Shown: in pieces, positions 9,969 through 19,823 of the stretch
Numbering within the stretch: the first letter of the stretch is position 1
How the letters are laid out: each line of letters opens with the position of its first letter
Assembly (NCBI RefSeq): GCF_001625565.1
Contig: NZ_AUXS01000097.1
Coordinates: 186,001 to 250,000, forward strand
From: Pseudoalteromonas luteoviolacea NCIMB 1944
GTDB taxonomy: Bacteria; Pseudomonadota; Gammaproteobacteria; Enterobacterales; Alteromonadaceae
Direction of reading: 5' to 3'
DNA length: 64,000 nucleotides
The notes under the pieces: generated by a model
Told to the model about the DNA's origin: nothing
Seen by the model: the letters and a program-made list of their open reading frames with translations, nothing else
Database searches by the model: none
Translations under genes and position numbers: made by a program

Positions 9969-10751
9969 CTAGTGCTGTGGTAATTGCTCTTCTTCTCTCA
10001 ATGTAAGTACTTCGTAGCCTGTTTCAGTAACTAATATAGTGTGTTCCCACTGCGCTGAAAGTTTGCGGTCTCGTGTAACAACAGTCCACCCATCTTTAAG
10101 TGTTTTGACTTTGTGCTGCCCTTGATTGACCATCGGCTCTATCGTAAATGTCATCCCTGCTTGCAAAGTCAGCCCGCTACCTTGTTTACCAAAATGGAGC
10201 ACGTCTGGACCTTCGTGCATTTCGCTGCCGATACCGTGACCGCAAAACTCTCTAACAATGCTATATCCGTGTCGTTCAGCGTAAATTTGAATTGCATGGC
10301 CAATATCTCCCAGCCGTACGCCAGGTTTAACTTGTTTGATCCCTTGCCACATTGCTTCATAAGTGACTTTAGCTAATTTTTTTGCAACACCTTGTGCATC
10401 GCTCATCAGATACATTTTACTCGAATCAGCGAGGTAGCCATCATGCTTGAGTGTGATATCTATATTAATGATATCAGTAGACTTTATTTTTTGACTGGCT
10501 TTTGGCATACCATGACACACAACCTCATTTACGGAAGTATTGATGGCATACGGATAGCCGTATTGACCTTTAGTTGAGGCAATGGCGCCAAGCTCTTGAG
10601 TGATATAGGCCTCGACAAAGTCATTGACTTCCATAGTGGTGATACCTGGACGAATAAAGTCATCAAGCGCTTTAAATACTGAAGCGAGCATCTGTCCAGA
10701 TCGCCTCATTTTTTCAATTTGATTTTGATCCTTAATCGTGACTGATTTCAT
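9969..10751 (-). CDS. map: Type I methionine aminopeptidase (probable paralogue)
   Basis: Metalloprotease that removes the initiator methionine from nascent proteins. The five metal ligands are present: Asp in NIDITLKHDG, Asp in YLADSSKM, His in FCGHGIGSEMHEGP, Glu in FTIEPM and Glu in WEHT. Length (260 residues) is that of a type Ia enzyme without an N-terminal extension. The usual housekeeping sequence around the second ligand, GDTSRMF, is here ADSSKMY, and the gene is not beside rpsB. Both points suggest a second, specialised Map. It overlaps by 20 bp the upstream ParD-like gene, a pairing I recall for a subset of Map proteins. Confidence 0.9.
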   Translation of the reverse strand: MKSVTIKDQNQIEKMRRSGQMLASVFKALDDFIRPGITTMEVNDFVEAYITQELGAIASTKGQYGYPYAINTSVNEVVCHGMPKASQKIKSTDIINIDITLKHDGYLADSSKMYLMSDAQGVAKKLAKVTYEAMWQGIKQVKPGVRLGDIGHAIQIYAERHGYSIVREFCGHGIGSEMHEGPDVLHFGKQGSGLTLQAGMTFTIEPMVNQGQHKVKTLKDGWTVVTRDRKLSAQWEHTILVTETGYEVLTLREEEQLPQH

Positions 10752-10938
10752 GCTGCTTCTTTTTCACTTGTTCCAGTTCAATTTGTATAAGTTCTGCAAA
10801 TGGCTTATCGGGATTTTGCTCCGCTAGTCGGCCCATTTTCATCCAAAACTCGGCTTGTGAATTGATGGACCGAGACATAACTTGACTGGCCAAGCGGATT
10901 TCTTCATGAAGTTCTTCTGATATTTTTACTATACCCAT
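10732..10938 (-). CDS. ParD-like antitoxin-type protein
   Basis: A 68-residue protein opening with a ribbon-helix-helix-like segment (VKISEELHEEIRLASQVMSRSINSQAEFWMKMGRLAEQNP), as in the ParD_like/VapB-type family. Such proteins normally bind DNA as dimers. No ParE, RelE or PIN toxin is adjacent: the next gene, overlapping by 20 bp and translationally coupled, encodes methionine aminopeptidase. Either it regulates map or the two act as an unusual pair. The sequence C-terminal to the fold is rich in Glu, Gln and Lys (LIQIELEQVKKKQHE). Confidence 0.75.
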   Translation of the reverse strand: MGIVKISEELHEEIRLASQVMSRSINSQAEFWMKMGRLAEQNPDKPFAELIQIELEQVKKKQHEISHD

Positions 10939-11314
10939 TGCATATATGTATCGTTATATTTTGTATATAAATAATATTGTTAAAACATTGAATATTCAAG
11001 TGCAAAATACACAGGCGGTGTATATGAAGTGCTTAATGACGCACAAAGTGATGGGTTCTTGGCTGCTATTGAGAATTTAGGCATAAAAAAACGCCCAGTA
11101 ATGTGTGAATCTGGGCGTAGGGGAAGGCTCATATGGAGCCGTGCGCTAACTTAAACACCTTCTATTACATAAGGGAGAAGTAGAAAGTTCTTTAAGTGTA
11201 GTTAACGCTCCACAAAAGTTACAAACAGAGTGACATTTTTAAAACATAGATAAAACAGTGTGTTACATCTATATGAATTAATAATCTTAAAGTTGTCAAA
11301 AAGTTCTAATCAGG
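10939..11314. other. Intergenic region with two hairpins
   Basis: No gene found here. It holds the promoter region of the ParD-like/map pair, then a hairpin ACGCCCAG (11091-11098) with CTGGGCGT (11111-11118). On the minus strand this hairpin is followed by seven T residues, so it could end transcription coming from rsmF about 200 bp away. A second small hairpin, GGCTC (11126-11130) with GAGCC (11136-11140), is beside it. Bases about 10980-11090 have coding-like triplets without a start codon (see findings). Confidence 0.55.
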
Positions 11315-12766
11315 TTATACCCAAGTTATCAACTGGCCTTGAGCAATTAAGTCTCTCGGTAGGTTGTTTTTAATCTTTGCCTTTTGCCATTTACCCAACC
11401 CTACAGGCGCATTACAAAGCGTTAAAATGACTTCACCAGTTTCGTTAGTCGGTTTTTCTAATCGGACGTCTTTCCCTTGAAAATAATCAGCTGCTTGCTG
11501 ATCGCTGAGTGCATAGGCATTGGTGACAGCCAAGTGGCCAAATGCAGTCGCCAATTCATGTTCCAAACGCACTCCATTTTTATGGATTGTGCCGATTTTT
11601 ACACCTAAACGTGCATATTTAATTTTATTTTGAACATCTAAAAGTTTACTTGGGAACAACCAAAGTTCTTTGTCTCTTTGCATAAGCACGCCAGGCAGTT
11701 GTTCAACTTTAAACTGTTTTTTTAAATAGCTAGTGAAAGCTTGCTGTGATTTTGTTGGAAAGGGTTCGAATGGAAAAGAGCCTTTTTTCTCTTTTTGCTT
11801 GTGATGTTCGACCGAATTTCGTTTTTTAAACTTGGCAATGAAAAACCCTTCGCTGTCGAATATCTGTGGCCAGACATGCAAATAACCCTCACTGGTTGTG
11901 GCCTTGTCTGCATTTTCGAATAGGTCATCTAAAGGTATGATTTCCACCGCATCGTTAAATTCTTCCAGCAGATATTTACAGACTTGTTGGTTTTCGAGCG
12001 GTGTCAATGTACAAGTAGAGTAAATCAGTGTGCCTCCAGGTTTTAATGCGAGGAATGCACTTCTAATAAGACTTTTTTGCACATCGGCTATGTCAATGTT
12101 TGATTCTATAGACCAGTTTTTAAGTGCGTTGGCGTCCTTTCTGACGGTACCTTCACCAGAGCAGGGGGCATCTAACTGAATATGATCAAAACACTCATAC
12201 ATGTAGTCGCCAAATATTTGGCCATCAAAATGAGATAAGGCGCAGTTAGCTATACCCATTCGCTTCATATTTGCAGCTAATACCTTCAACCGTGACGATG
12301 AAAACTCATTGGCGACAAGCAAACCTTTATTGTTCATGAGCGCACTCAGCTGAGACGTCTTGGAGCCCGGAGCAGCAGCCATATCCAACACCGCATAGTG
12401 ATCAGTGTCCATGTTTATTAATTCTTCTCGCAGTGCTAACGGCGGTAACATTGAACTGGCTTCTTGAACGTAAATACACCCGCTTAAATGCAATGCAGTG
12501 TTGCCTATTGGCAGAGCCGCTTGTTCTTCTTCACTACGTACTACCCAAAACCCTTCTGGACACCAAGGAACAGGGGTTATCTGCCAACCGAGATTTTTTG
12601 CTTCGAGTTCAAATGCTTCGACAGACATTTTTAGTGTGTTTACGCGCACTGATAATCTCAATGGCTTTTGGCAGTATGCAATAAAATCATCTAAATTCAG
12701 ATGTGTAGGTAGGTAGCTTTTAACGTCTTCGATAAAGTTTTCTGGGATGTAGGTGTTCTTATCCAA
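11315..12766 (-). CDS. rsmF: 16S rRNA (cytosine(1407)-C5)-methyltransferase RsmF
   Basis: A SAM-dependent RNA m5C methyltransferase of 483 residues that modifies C1407 of 16S rRNA. The N-terminal region aligns with E. coli RsmF ([39 protein letters not shown]). Catalytic motifs are visible: [11 protein letters not shown] for SAM binding, DAPCSGEGT (motif IV Cys) and [11 protein letters not shown] (motif VI Cys). The C-terminal part carries the RsmF PUA-like domains. The apparent start is TTG at 12764-12766, which gives the expected N-terminus; no in-frame ATG is placed better. Confidence 0.92.
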   Translation of the reverse strand: MDKNTYIPENFIEDVKSYLPTHLNLDDFIAYCQKPLRLSVRVNTLKMSVEAFELEAKNLGWQITPVPWCPEGFWVVRSEEEQAALPIGNTALHLSGCIYVQEASSMLPPLALREELINMDTDHYAVLDMAAAPGSKTSQLSALMNNKGLLVANEFSSSRLKVLAANMKRMGIANCALSHFDGQIFGDYMYECFDHIQLDAPCSGEGTVRKDANALKNWSIESNIDIADVQKSLIRSAFLALKPGGTLIYSTCTLTPLENQQVCKYLLEEFNDAVEIIPLDDLFENADKATTSEGYLHVWPQIFDSEGFFIAKFKKRNSVEHHKQKEKKGSFPFEPFPTKSQQAFTSYLKKQFKVEQLPGVLMQRDKELWLFPSKLLDVQNKIKYARLGVKIGTIHKNGVRLEHELATAFGHLAVTNAYALSDQQAADYFQGKDVRLEKPTNETGEVILTLCNAPVGLGKWQKAKIKNNLPRDLIAQGQLITWV

Positions 12767-12896
12767 TCTTAAATACTCGAAACAACTAGGATTGGCTCTA
12801 GTTTAACATTAATCGTCTTTGAATAGGCAAATTTGGCGGGAGAGGGCAAACGTCATCTCAATGTTAAGACAACGCTTGCAGGGGTCTATCTATTGG

Positions 12897-13055
12897 TTAT
12901 GGGGTCTCAGAATCGCAGTGGTAATAGGTTTCGCATTCTTGGGTTGGGCCATTACTTAAACCCGCACCACCTACTAGTGGAGTCAGTTTCTTATCAAGGG
13001 GTAGGCTATCGTAACTTAACTTTTTCAGTGGCTTTTTGGTAACTTTAAGCTTCAT
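12897..13055 (-). CDS. Small Gly-Gly leader-type peptide precursor candidate
   Basis: A 52-codon gene, too short for most ORF callers. ATG at 13053-13055 is preceded by AAAGGAG at 9 nt, one of the best ribosome-binding sites in the window. The first 28 residues are lysine- and leucine-rich (MKLKVTKKPLKKLSYDSL, then LDKKLTPLV), followed by Gly29-Gly30 and a 22-residue acidic, polar tail with Cys41 and Cys47 (QECETYYHCDSETP). This leader/GG/Cys-core layout is that of a ribosomally made peptide precursor such as a bacteriocin or RiPP. I recall similar short peptides in Alteromonadales but cannot name a class. No maturase, peptidase-transporter or immunity gene is adjacent. Confidence 0.65.
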   Translation of the reverse strand: MKLKVTKKPLKKLSYDSLPLDKKLTPLVGGAGLSNGPTQECETYYHCDSETP

Positions 13056-13338
13056 AGTGATTAACTCCTTTCAATTTTACATTACTTGTTACTGCTAATT
13101 TCATGGTAGTAAATCGAAAAAAAGTTTCAAATAAAATTAATAAAAATGATACAAAATCATTACAAATTCGTGATTGCATATACGAAAAAATGAATATATG
13201 ATTTATCGCATATTGAGGTCGGCATCTAAATGACCATAACTTGGTGAGCCTAGCGTATCGCTTTGGTAGATTGAACAGCACAGCAAGGCAGTCACCAGTG
13301 TTTTGTACCAATCAAATTGAATATTGGAGTAAAGAACG
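13056..13338. promoter_or_regulatory. Divergent AT-rich promoter region
   Basis: AT-rich region between the minus-strand small peptide gene and the plus-strand GAPDH-arsJ pair; it must hold promoters for both. Short imperfect inverted repeats such as CATATA and TATATG occur around 13175-13200 and could be an operator, but I cannot assign a regulator. GGAGTAAAG precedes the GAPDH start. Confidence 0.4.
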
Positions 13339-14349
13339 ATGAAAGTTAAAGTAGGGATCAATGGTTTCGGCAGAATGGGTCGCTTAACCATGCGTGCGCT
13401 GTGGAATTCACCTGGGGTTGAGTTGGTAAAGATCAATGATCCAGCGGGAGATGCACATACATTGGCGCATTTGATGAACTTTGATTCAGTGCATGGTAAA
13501 TGGCAACACGAAGCCCTGAGTGAAGAAAATGACATGGTCATTGAAGGAAAGCGTATTAGTGTCACTCAACAAACATCAGTATCAGAAAATGACTGGTCTA
13601 TGTGTGATTTGGTGATAGAAGCATCAGGTAAAATCAAAACAAAAGAAAAGCTTGCCGCGTATTTCGCCCAAGGCGTAAAGCAAGTTGTAGTCACAGCACC
13701 GGTAAAAGAAGCGGGTGTATTGAATGTCGTAATGGGTGTTAATCATGAAGATTATGATGTTGAACAGCATTCAATTGTCACCGCAGCTTCATGTACGACT
13801 AATTGTTTAGCGCCAGTGGTGAAAGTACTTCAAGATAATATTGGTATTAAACACGGCTCTATGACAACCATCCATGATATTACCAATACCCAAACTATCA
13901 TTGATGCACCTCATAAAGATTTGCGCCGAGCACGCTCTTGTGGAACCAGTTTGATCCCGACTACGACAGGGTCAGCGACAGCTATCACACATATTTTCCC
14001 AGAGTTAAAAGGCAAGTTAAATGGTCATGCTGTACGCGTACCTTTAACTAATGCGTCGATAACCGACTGTGTTTTTGAAGTGAGTCGTGAAACCAGTGCA
14101 GAAGAGATCAACGGTTGGATGGAACAAGCAGCAAACGGTGAATTGGCGGGGGTTCTAGGTTATGAAACTCGTCCATTGGTATCAATAGACTATAAAACGG
14201 ACCCAAGAAGTGCCGTTGTTGATGCACTCTCAACCATGGTGGTAAACGGCACACAAGTGAAACTTTATGTGTGGTATGACAACGAATGGGGATATGCAAA
14301 TAGAACTGCTGACTTAGTCCGCTTAGTTATTGAAAAGCGCTGGGGGTAA
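13339..14349 (+). CDS. ArsJ-associated glyceraldehyde-3-phosphate dehydrogenase
   Basis: A 336-residue type I GAPDH. The NAD-binding motif is INGFGRMGR at the N-terminus, the catalytic Cys is in [10 protein letters not shown], and the C-terminal signature [14 protein letters not shown] is present. Differences from glycolytic GAPDH and the adjacent arsJ gene identify the arsenate-detoxification branch: with arsenate instead of phosphate the enzyme makes unstable 1-arseno-3-phosphoglycerate, which ArsJ exports. The two genes are 4 bp apart and clearly one operon. No arsR, arsC or arsB is adjacent. Confidence 0.88.
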   Translation: MKVKVGINGFGRMGRLTMRALWNSPGVELVKINDPAGDAHTLAHLMNFDSVHGKWQHEALSEENDMVIEGKRISVTQQTSVSENDWSMCDLVIEASGKIKTKEKLAAYFAQGVKQVVVTAPVKEAGVLNVVMGVNHEDYDVEQHSIVTAASCTTNCLAPVVKVLQDNIGIKHGSMTTIHDITNTQTIIDAPHKDLRRARSCGTSLIPTTTGSATAITHIFPELKGKLNGHAVRVPLTNASITDCVFEVSRETSAEEINGWMEQAANGELAGVLGYETRPLVSIDYKTDPRSAVVDALSTMVVNGTQVKLYVWYDNEWGYANRTADLVRLVIEKRWG

Positions 14350-14353
14350 TACT

Positions 14354-15562
14354 ATGACGCAGTCACTATTGGCCAGGCTGTCTCCAGAAATCAAGCAGTA
14401 CCTGGTGATCACCGGTAACTATTGGTCTTTCACCTTGACTGATGGTGCACTGCGTATGCTGGTGGTTCTCTATTTTCATCAATTGGGTTATAGCCCGCTT
14501 GCCATCGCATCTTTATTTTTGTTCTATGAGATTTTCGGTGTTGTCACAAACCTACTTGGCGGTTGGTTAGGTGCACGATTGGGCCTTAATAAGACCATGA
14601 ACATTGGTCTCTTTTTACAAATTGTTGCCGTGACTATGCTGGCCCTAGATGAACAGCTACTAACCATTGCTTATGTTATGGTGGCGCAGGCTCTGTCTGG
14701 AATTGCAAAGGACCTCAATAAAATGAGCGCCAAAAGTGCCATCAAGCTTTTGGTGCCCAAAGATCAAGACAATACCTTGTATAAGTGGGTAGCGCTATTA
14801 ACTGGCTCTAAAAACGCTTTAAAAGGTGTGGGGTTTTTTCTCGGCGGATTACTGCTCTCATTAATGGGTTTTCAAGGTGCATTGTGGTTTATGTCGGCAA
14901 TGTTAACCTTTACTTGGTTATCAAGTTTGTTGTTATTGAAACAAGACTTGGGCAAGAAAAAGAGCAAACCAAAATTTCGTGAACTACTTTCGAAAAGCCG
15001 CCAGTTGAATTTATTGGCTGGGGCGAGATTATTTTTATTTGCATCGAGAGATGTGTGGTTTGTAGTCGCATTGCCTGTGTTTTTGGCCTCAACATTTGGC
15101 TGGGATCACTGGTGGGTTGGCGGTTTTATGGCGAGTTGGATCATTGCATATGGTGTTGTGCAAGCGAATGCTCCAAAGATCACTGCTAATAGGGGAAGTA
15201 GTTACGGGCAGGCGTTGTTTTGGGTCGGATTACTGTCAGTTATACCAGCTTTGTTGGCACTCGGTTTATGGGTACAATGGCAACCTAAAGTGGTGATAGT
15301 GGTTGGCCTACTGATTTTTGGTGCTGTATTTGCTGTTAACTCTTCTTTGCACAGCTTTTTAATTGTGAAAATAGCCGACAGCGACGGTGTTTCTATGGAT
15401 GTCGGATTTTATTATATGGCCAATGCCATGGGAAGGTTATTAGGTACAGTCCTATCTGGCTTGGTATATCAGCTATATGGCTTGGAAGTGTGTTTGATGA
15501 TCTCAAGTGCCATGCTGGTCATTGCTACTGTATTCACGTTTGGACTGAGCAAGCGCGATTAA
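14354..15562 (+). CDS. arsJ: Organoarsenical efflux MFS transporter ArsJ
   Basis: A 402-residue major facilitator protein with about 12 membrane segments. The N-terminus has the ArsJ hallmark NYWSFTLTDGALRMLVVLYF followed by LGYSPLAIASLFLFYE and LGGWLGARLGLNKTM. ArsJ is known to extrude 1-arseno-3-phosphoglycerate made by its partner GAPDH, giving arsenate resistance. ATG 14354 follows the GAPDH stop by 4 bp with GGGGG upstream; an in-frame TTG at 14330 inside GAPDH is less likely. Confidence 0.9.
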   Translation: MTQSLLARLSPEIKQYLVITGNYWSFTLTDGALRMLVVLYFHQLGYSPLAIASLFLFYEIFGVVTNLLGGWLGARLGLNKTMNIGLFLQIVAVTMLALDEQLLTIAYVMVAQALSGIAKDLNKMSAKSAIKLLVPKDQDNTLYKWVALLTGSKNALKGVGFFLGGLLLSLMGFQGALWFMSAMLTFTWLSSLLLLKQDLGKKKSKPKFRELLSKSRQLNLLAGARLFLFASRDVWFVVALPVFLASTFGWDHWWVGGFMASWIIAYGVVQANAPKITANRGSSYGQALFWVGLLSVIPALLALGLWVQWQPKVVIVVGLLIFGAVFAVNSSLHSFLIVKIADSDGVSMDVGFYYMANAMGRLLGTVLSGLVYQLYGLEVCLMISSAMLVIATVFTFGLSKRD

Positions 15563-15570
15563 GCGCTTGC
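15549..15570. terminator. Bidirectional terminator-like hairpin after arsJ
   Basis: GCAAGCGC (15549-15556) pairs with GCGCTTGC (15563-15570) around a 6-nt loop. It spans the arsJ stop and lies between two converging genes. No long T-run follows on either strand. Confidence 0.5.
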
Positions 15571-15586
15571 ATACCAATGTCCGAGT

Positions 15587-17578
15587 TTAATTTAATTGTT
15601 GCGGCAGTTTAAATGCGGAGGTAACTTGTTTAAGCGTTTTAGATTGTTTATCAAGTTCTAAGCTCGCACTGGTTACTTGATCTGCACCAGCTGCGTTATC
15701 AAGTGCAGCCTGTCTGATAGATTCAACATTATATGAAATCTCTTCTGTTGTGGCCGATTGCTCTTGTGCCGCTTGCGCTATTGTTTGAGCGCTCTGTGCA
15801 ATTTGGTTAATTTGATTTACGCTTTGTTCCAATAACGACGCGCTGTCATTGGCCGCGGTAATTGTCTGGCGAGTCGCTTCAGCAGACGCATGCATTTCCG
15901 ATACAGCAGTTTGAGATGTTGATTGCAGATTTGCAATCATGTTTTCAATATCAGCAGTGGATGCTTGTGTTTTTTGCGCCAGCTGTCTGACTTCATCTGC
16001 AACTACAGCAAAACCACGGCCATGCTCACCGGCACGAGCCGCTTCTATGGCGGCGTTCAGTGCCAATAGGTTAGTTTGCTCCGTTACAGCTTGGATCACT
16101 TCTATCACACGGCTGATATTTTGTGTATTGTACTCAACCTCTTTTATGGCTGTTTCTGAGTTTTCGACTGCTTGATTGAGAGACTCCATTTGGATCACAG
16201 TATCTCTTAGTGTTTGATTTGCAGATAACGAGGTTCTCTCTGCATCTAAACTTAAATCAGCAACTGTTCGTGCATTGGTAGCAACTTCATCAATTGAGTA
16301 TGAAGTCTGTTGAATTGCCTCTGCAACTTGTTCAATGTTGGCGTGCTGCTCTTGCAAACTTGCATTTGCTTGCTCACTCGCAGCGCTTGTTTGTGTCGCT
16401 GTCGACGCTAGCTGCGTGGTTGTTTCTACGATGGTTCCAATCACACTGGTTAAATAAGCATTCATCTGCCTCATTGCACCGTACACACCAATGGCATGTT
16501 CATCATGACCGAACTCTTCACGCAGGTCGCCAGCAGCGATACGTTCGCTTATCTTACGCATTTCAATGGGTTCACCGCCAAGTGGCTTTAGTACCGAGCG
16601 AGCAATCAAAACGGTTGCGACGGCAACAGACAAAATTGTGGCGAAGAAGATAGCGGCAATAATCCAGTATAATTTGTAAACGGGCGCAAATGCTTCGGCT
16701 TTATCTATTTCAGCTAATAGTACCCACTTTAATCCTGCAAATGTATACGGAAGGTAGGCCGACAGAACTGGGTTGCCATTGTAGTCAATGATGATCTCCG
16801 TATCAGAGATACCCTGTAAACCTTTTCTAACTGCAACTGTATCTACGCCATTTGCTTCAACTGAGCCTGCAAAACTGGCGATCACGGTATGGTTGATGGG
16901 ATCTAAATATGAGTCAGAACGCATGCGGAAATCGTTGCCAACGAGGTAAGATTCACCCGTTTCACCCATGCCATCTCGTTGTTGCATTATCGCATTGATA
17001 GCATCTATAGACAGCTGTAATGCAAGCACCGAATTGACTTGACCATCAATAACCACTGGGATGCCTATGAATGCGGCTGGCTCATTGTTGCTCGGAGCAT
17101 AAGCGCTGTAATCAGCAAGGATAAATTTTCGCGAAGATACGACTTGAGTAAAGAGTGTGGCTAAACCGGAGTTGTTGAAAGGGCCAGTTACGAGATTAGT
17201 TTGGTAATCAGACTCTCGAGCAACTGTGTAGCTAATTAAGCCGTCACGCTCAATAACAAAGAAATCGTAAAATCCTTTTTGTGTGATAAAGGTGTCAAAT
17301 AAGTCATGATAATTATGTGCCAGCTCAGCATTAGTTAGAGTTGGGTTTTGTTCTACCAGTAGCTGCCATTTTTTTGCAATGACAGATAGGTCGCTTTTTC
17401 TCGCTGTCAGATAATCATCAATTTGTTTGTGTTTTATTTGCTTGATGGAAGTAAGCTGATTATATGCCTGTTGTTCAAGCGCTGAAGACGCCGTCCATAA
17501 TGAAACCATTGCTAATATACCAGCCGGTAATAAACCAATCAGCATAAATGAAATGAGTAATCGGGTTTTGATCAGCAT
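15587..17578 (-). CDS. Methyl-accepting chemotaxis protein with periplasmic Cache domain
   Basis: A 663-residue transmembrane chemoreceptor. It has an N-terminal membrane segment (about 7-29), a periplasmic dCache-like sensor (about 35-300, with [11 protein letters not shown] and [19 protein letters not shown] strands and a [12 protein letters not shown] motif), a second membrane segment (about 303-328), a HAMP linker, and a cytoplasmic signalling domain. The hairpin tip around residue 515 carries [20 protein letters not shown] and [10 protein letters not shown], which binds CheA/CheW. Ligand unknown; dCache sensors often bind amino acids or organic acids. No C-terminal CheR-docking pentapeptide is present. 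It is monocistronic. Confidence 0.93.
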   Translation of the reverse strand: MLIKTRLLISFMLIGLLPAGILAMVSLWTASSALEQQAYNQLTSIKQIKHKQIDDYLTARKSDLSVIAKKWQLLVEQNPTLTNAELAHNYHDLFDTFITQKGFYDFFVIERDGLISYTVARESDYQTNLVTGPFNNSGLATLFTQVVSSRKFILADYSAYAPSNNEPAAFIGIPVVIDGQVNSVLALQLSIDAINAIMQQRDGMGETGESYLVGNDFRMRSDSYLDPINHTVIASFAGSVEANGVDTVAVRKGLQGISDTEIIIDYNGNPVLSAYLPYTFAGLKWVLLAEIDKAEAFAPVYKLYWIIAAIFFATILSVAVATVLIARSVLKPLGGEPIEMRKISERIAAGDLREEFGHDEHAIGVYGAMRQMNAYLTSVIGTIVETTTQLASTATQTSAASEQANASLQEQHANIEQVAEAIQQTSYSIDEVATNARTVADLSLDAERTSLSANQTLRDTVIQMESLNQAVENSETAIKEVEYNTQNISRVIEVIQAVTEQTNLLALNAAIEAARAGEHGRGFAVVADEVRQLAQKTQASTADIENMIANLQSTSQTAVSEMHASAEATRQTITAANDSASLLEQSVNQINQIAQSAQTIAQAAQEQSATTEEISYNVESIRQAALDNAAGADQVTSASLELDKQSKTLKQVTSAFKLPQQLN

Positions 17579-17991
17579 ACTTCTTTTACCTTACGTAGAT
17601 ACAATATTGCTTTTATGTCAATAAAATGGGTTACATATTTTAAACAAGTGGGCCTTGAATGGATACACGCAAAAAGTATGGTTTCGGCTAATATTACAGT
17701 TATATTTCGGTTAATAAATAACCAAAAAGCAACGTTTGCAGCTATTTGTTTAAGAAATGAGGGGGTATTTTACCTATTTTAGGTTTTAAGTGAAGACTTA
17801 AGTGCTGCTTTTATTAAAATAGCAGGAAAAATAGATTATATGACGTTGTTGTATATGCATATAATTTTTTATAACTGTTTATGATAAAAATATAGAAGTT
17901 AGGCACTAAATTTAATTTATTGTAAATCGTCTTAAAAAAGGCCCGTTAGGGCCTGTGGTTATAAAATAAACATAATATTTACATCAAAATT
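17579..17991. other. Intergenic region, AT-rich
   Basis: Holds the promoter region of the chemoreceptor gene and the htpX terminator. No gene, tRNA or convincing structured RNA was seen in the remaining bases. Confidence 0.5.
17933..17954 (-). terminator. Rho-independent terminator of htpX
   Basis: AGGCCC (17939-17944) and GGGCCT (17949-17954) with a GTTA loop. On the minus strand the stem is followed by TTTTTT, about 40 bp beyond the htpX stop. Confidence 0.85.
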
Positions 17992-18840
17992 TTAGGATAG
18001 GGCAGAAATTCGCTGTTCTAAAGGCGGATGTGATGCAAATAGATCTACAACGCTTTTGCCTGATGCAATACCAAATGCTGTCATCTGTCCGTCTAACTTG
18101 GATTCTTGGTTGTTACGTAATCTTTCAAGGGCTGCTTTCATCTTATGTGCACCAACTAGGTCAGCAGCCCCCTTATCGGCTGCATATTCTCGTTTGCGGC
18201 TAAAGTAAGCAACAATCATTGACGCCAAGAACCCAAATAGAATTTGGAAGAGCAAGTCGAATATCACATAAGTCCAGCTATGTCCTTCATTCTCTTCGTC
18301 ACCATTCAAAAAGCCATCCACAATATTGGCGAGCACTTTGGCAATGAAAATAACAAAGGTGTTTACTACACCTTGAATAAGAGTCAGGGTTACCATGTCC
18401 CCATTGGCAACGTGAGATACTTCGTGCGCGAGCACTGCCTCAGCTTCACCTTGGCTCATACCTGCAAGTAGTCCGCTGCTTACAGCGACAAGGCTGTCGT
18501 TTTTACTTGGGCCTGTCGCAAAAGCGTTGATTTCTGGGCTATCGTAAATTGCAACTTCAGGCATTTTGATACCTGCTTTTTGCGCTTGCTCTGCCACAGT
18601 ACTGACTAACCACTGTTCAGTCTCATTGCGAGGCTGCTCTATGACATAAGCCCCAGTAGACTTTTTTGCCATCCATTTTGAAATATATAGTGAGATAAAT
18701 GCACCGCCAAAACCAAAAACTGCGGCAATCGTCAGCATGCCGGCATAGCTTCTCGACGAAACTCCTAGGATAGATAGAATGATGGACAACACAACCATAA
18801 TGGCCAAGTTTGTTGCCAGAAAAAGTAACACGCGTTTCAT
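17992..18840 (-). CDS. htpX: Membrane zinc protease HtpX
   Basis: Inner-membrane M48 metalloprotease that degrades misfolded membrane proteins. It has two N-terminal membrane segments (about 3-25 and 33-54), the zinc motif [12 protein letters not shown], two further hydrophobic segments (about 155-175 and 190-212), and the third zinc ligand region [12 protein letters not shown]. Length of 282 residues matches E. coli HtpX. ATG 18838-18840 follows AGAGGTG; the in-frame GTG two codons earlier would be part of the ribosome-binding site. HtpX genes are commonly under CpxR or heat-shock control, but no such box was identified here. Confidence 0.95.
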   Translation of the reverse strand: MKRVLLFLATNLAIMVVLSIILSILGVSSRSYAGMLTIAAVFGFGGAFISLYISKWMAKKSTGAYVIEQPRNETEQWLVSTVAEQAQKAGIKMPEVAIYDSPEINAFATGPSKNDSLVAVSSGLLAGMSQGEAEAVLAHEVSHVANGDMVTLTLIQGVVNTFVIFIAKVLANIVDGFLNGDEENEGHSWTYVIFDLLFQILFGFLASMIVAYFSRKREYAADKGAADLVGAHKMKAALERLRNNQESKLDGQMTAFGIASGKSVVDLFASHPPLEQRISALS

Positions 18841-19040
18841 AGTCACCTCTTTAAAAGTTTACTTGCCTACTTGTTTTACTCTGATAGGTAAAAACAGCTC
18901 ATACTTCCAATATGGAGACCTTGCTGAGATCTTCAAGGCTGAGTATGGCGCTGAAGTGTTACAAGATGTTGTTGTATGAAAAAGTGCGTAAATGGGCTTG
19001 GTTTTCAAATTGAGGGAGCTAAGATGCGTCGGGCAAAGAA

Positions 19041-19064
19041 AAAAAACCCCTCTTGCGAGGGGTT
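19041..19064 (-). terminator. Terminator of the liu/CoA-transferase operon
   Basis: Stem AACCCCTC (19045-19052) and GAGGGGTT (19057-19064), loop TTGC. On the minus strand it is followed by eight T residues. It lies about 90 bp past the last gene of the minus-strand catabolic operon. Confidence 0.88.
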
Positions 19065-19153
19065 TTGGGTAACTCAGCGCCTTTGGCACTGGGAATGAGG
19101 TCGGTACAATTGTGTTAGTTATTAACTATGATGTTGAACCACGAATAATTAGG

Positions 19154-19813
19154 TTAAGCAAACTGCATTTCAGGTATATCGCCTTCAACGATTAGTTTAC
19201 CTGCAGTCTTGCTGATTATTTCATCAACACTAACACCTGGCGCGCGCTCAAGCAAATGAAATGCGCCATCTTTAACTTCTAACACGGCGAGGTCGGTGAC
19301 GATTTTCTTCACACAATTTACCCCAGTCAAAGGCAGTGTGCATGACTCAAGTAATTTAGAGTCGCCGTGTTTGCTAGCATGGGTCATAGTCACAACAATA
19401 TTTTGTGCGCCCGCGACTAAATCCATCGCACCACCCATGCCTTTGATTAACTTTTTCGGGATCATCCACGAGGCAATGTTGCCGTTTTGATCCACTTCAA
19501 ATGCACCTAGTACGGTTAAGTCTACATGACCACCGCGTATCATGGCAAAGCTTTCAGCGCTATTAAAAATAGCCGCTCCTGTAGCAGCTGTCACGGTTTC
19601 TTTACCCGCATTGATCATATCTGCGTCAACCTGGTCTTCTTCTGGGTACGGACCCATACCTAAAAGACCATTTTCTGATTGCAGCATTACTTCCATATTG
19701 TCAGGAACATAGTTAGCAACGAGAGTCGGAATACCAATTCCCAAGTTAACGTAGTACCCGTCTTGAAGCTCTTGCGCTACGCGCATTGCAATTTGTTCAC
19801 GATTTAAAGCCAT
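19154..19813 (-). CDS. 3-oxoacid CoA-transferase subunit B
   Basis: Beta subunit of a succinyl-CoA:3-ketoacid (acetoacetate) CoA-transferase. It has the catalytic glutamate motif SENGLLGMGP and the GGHVDLTVLGAFEVD block typical of ScoB/AtoA. The ATG at 19811-19813 is preceded by AAGGAGATCACC, so the longer open frame upstream is not used. It is the last gene of the liu operon. By activating the acetoacetate released by HMG-CoA lyase, it completes leucine catabolism to acetoacetyl-CoA, which the thiolase across the divergent promoter can cleave. Confidence 0.93.
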   Translation of the reverse strand: MALNREQIAMRVAQELQDGYYVNLGIGIPTLVANYVPDNMEVMLQSENGLLGMGPYPEEDQVDADMINAGKETVTAATGAAIFNSAESFAMIRGGHVDLTVLGAFEVDQNGNIASWMIPKKLIKGMGGAMDLVAGAQNIVVTMTHASKHGDSKLLESCTLPLTGVNCVKKIVTDLAVLEVKDGAFHLLERAPGVSVDEIISKTAGKLIVEGDIPEMQFA

Positions 19814-19823
19814 GGTGATCTCC

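Noticed and set aside
12833-13042. 69-codon plus-strand ORF downstream of rsmF
   Set aside because: It is antisense to the small peptide gene, which has the better ribosome-binding site and composition.
13045-13311. 88-codon minus-strand ORF upstream of the small peptide
   Set aside because: It ends inside the peptide's start region, has an odd composition (Phe/Ser-rich) and covers the promoter area.
18779-18979. Plus-strand ORF with a protein-like end (FQYGDLAEIFKAEYGAEVLQ)
   Set aside because: It begins inside htpX on the opposite strand, has no ribosome-binding site and no recognised family; the likeness is probably chance.
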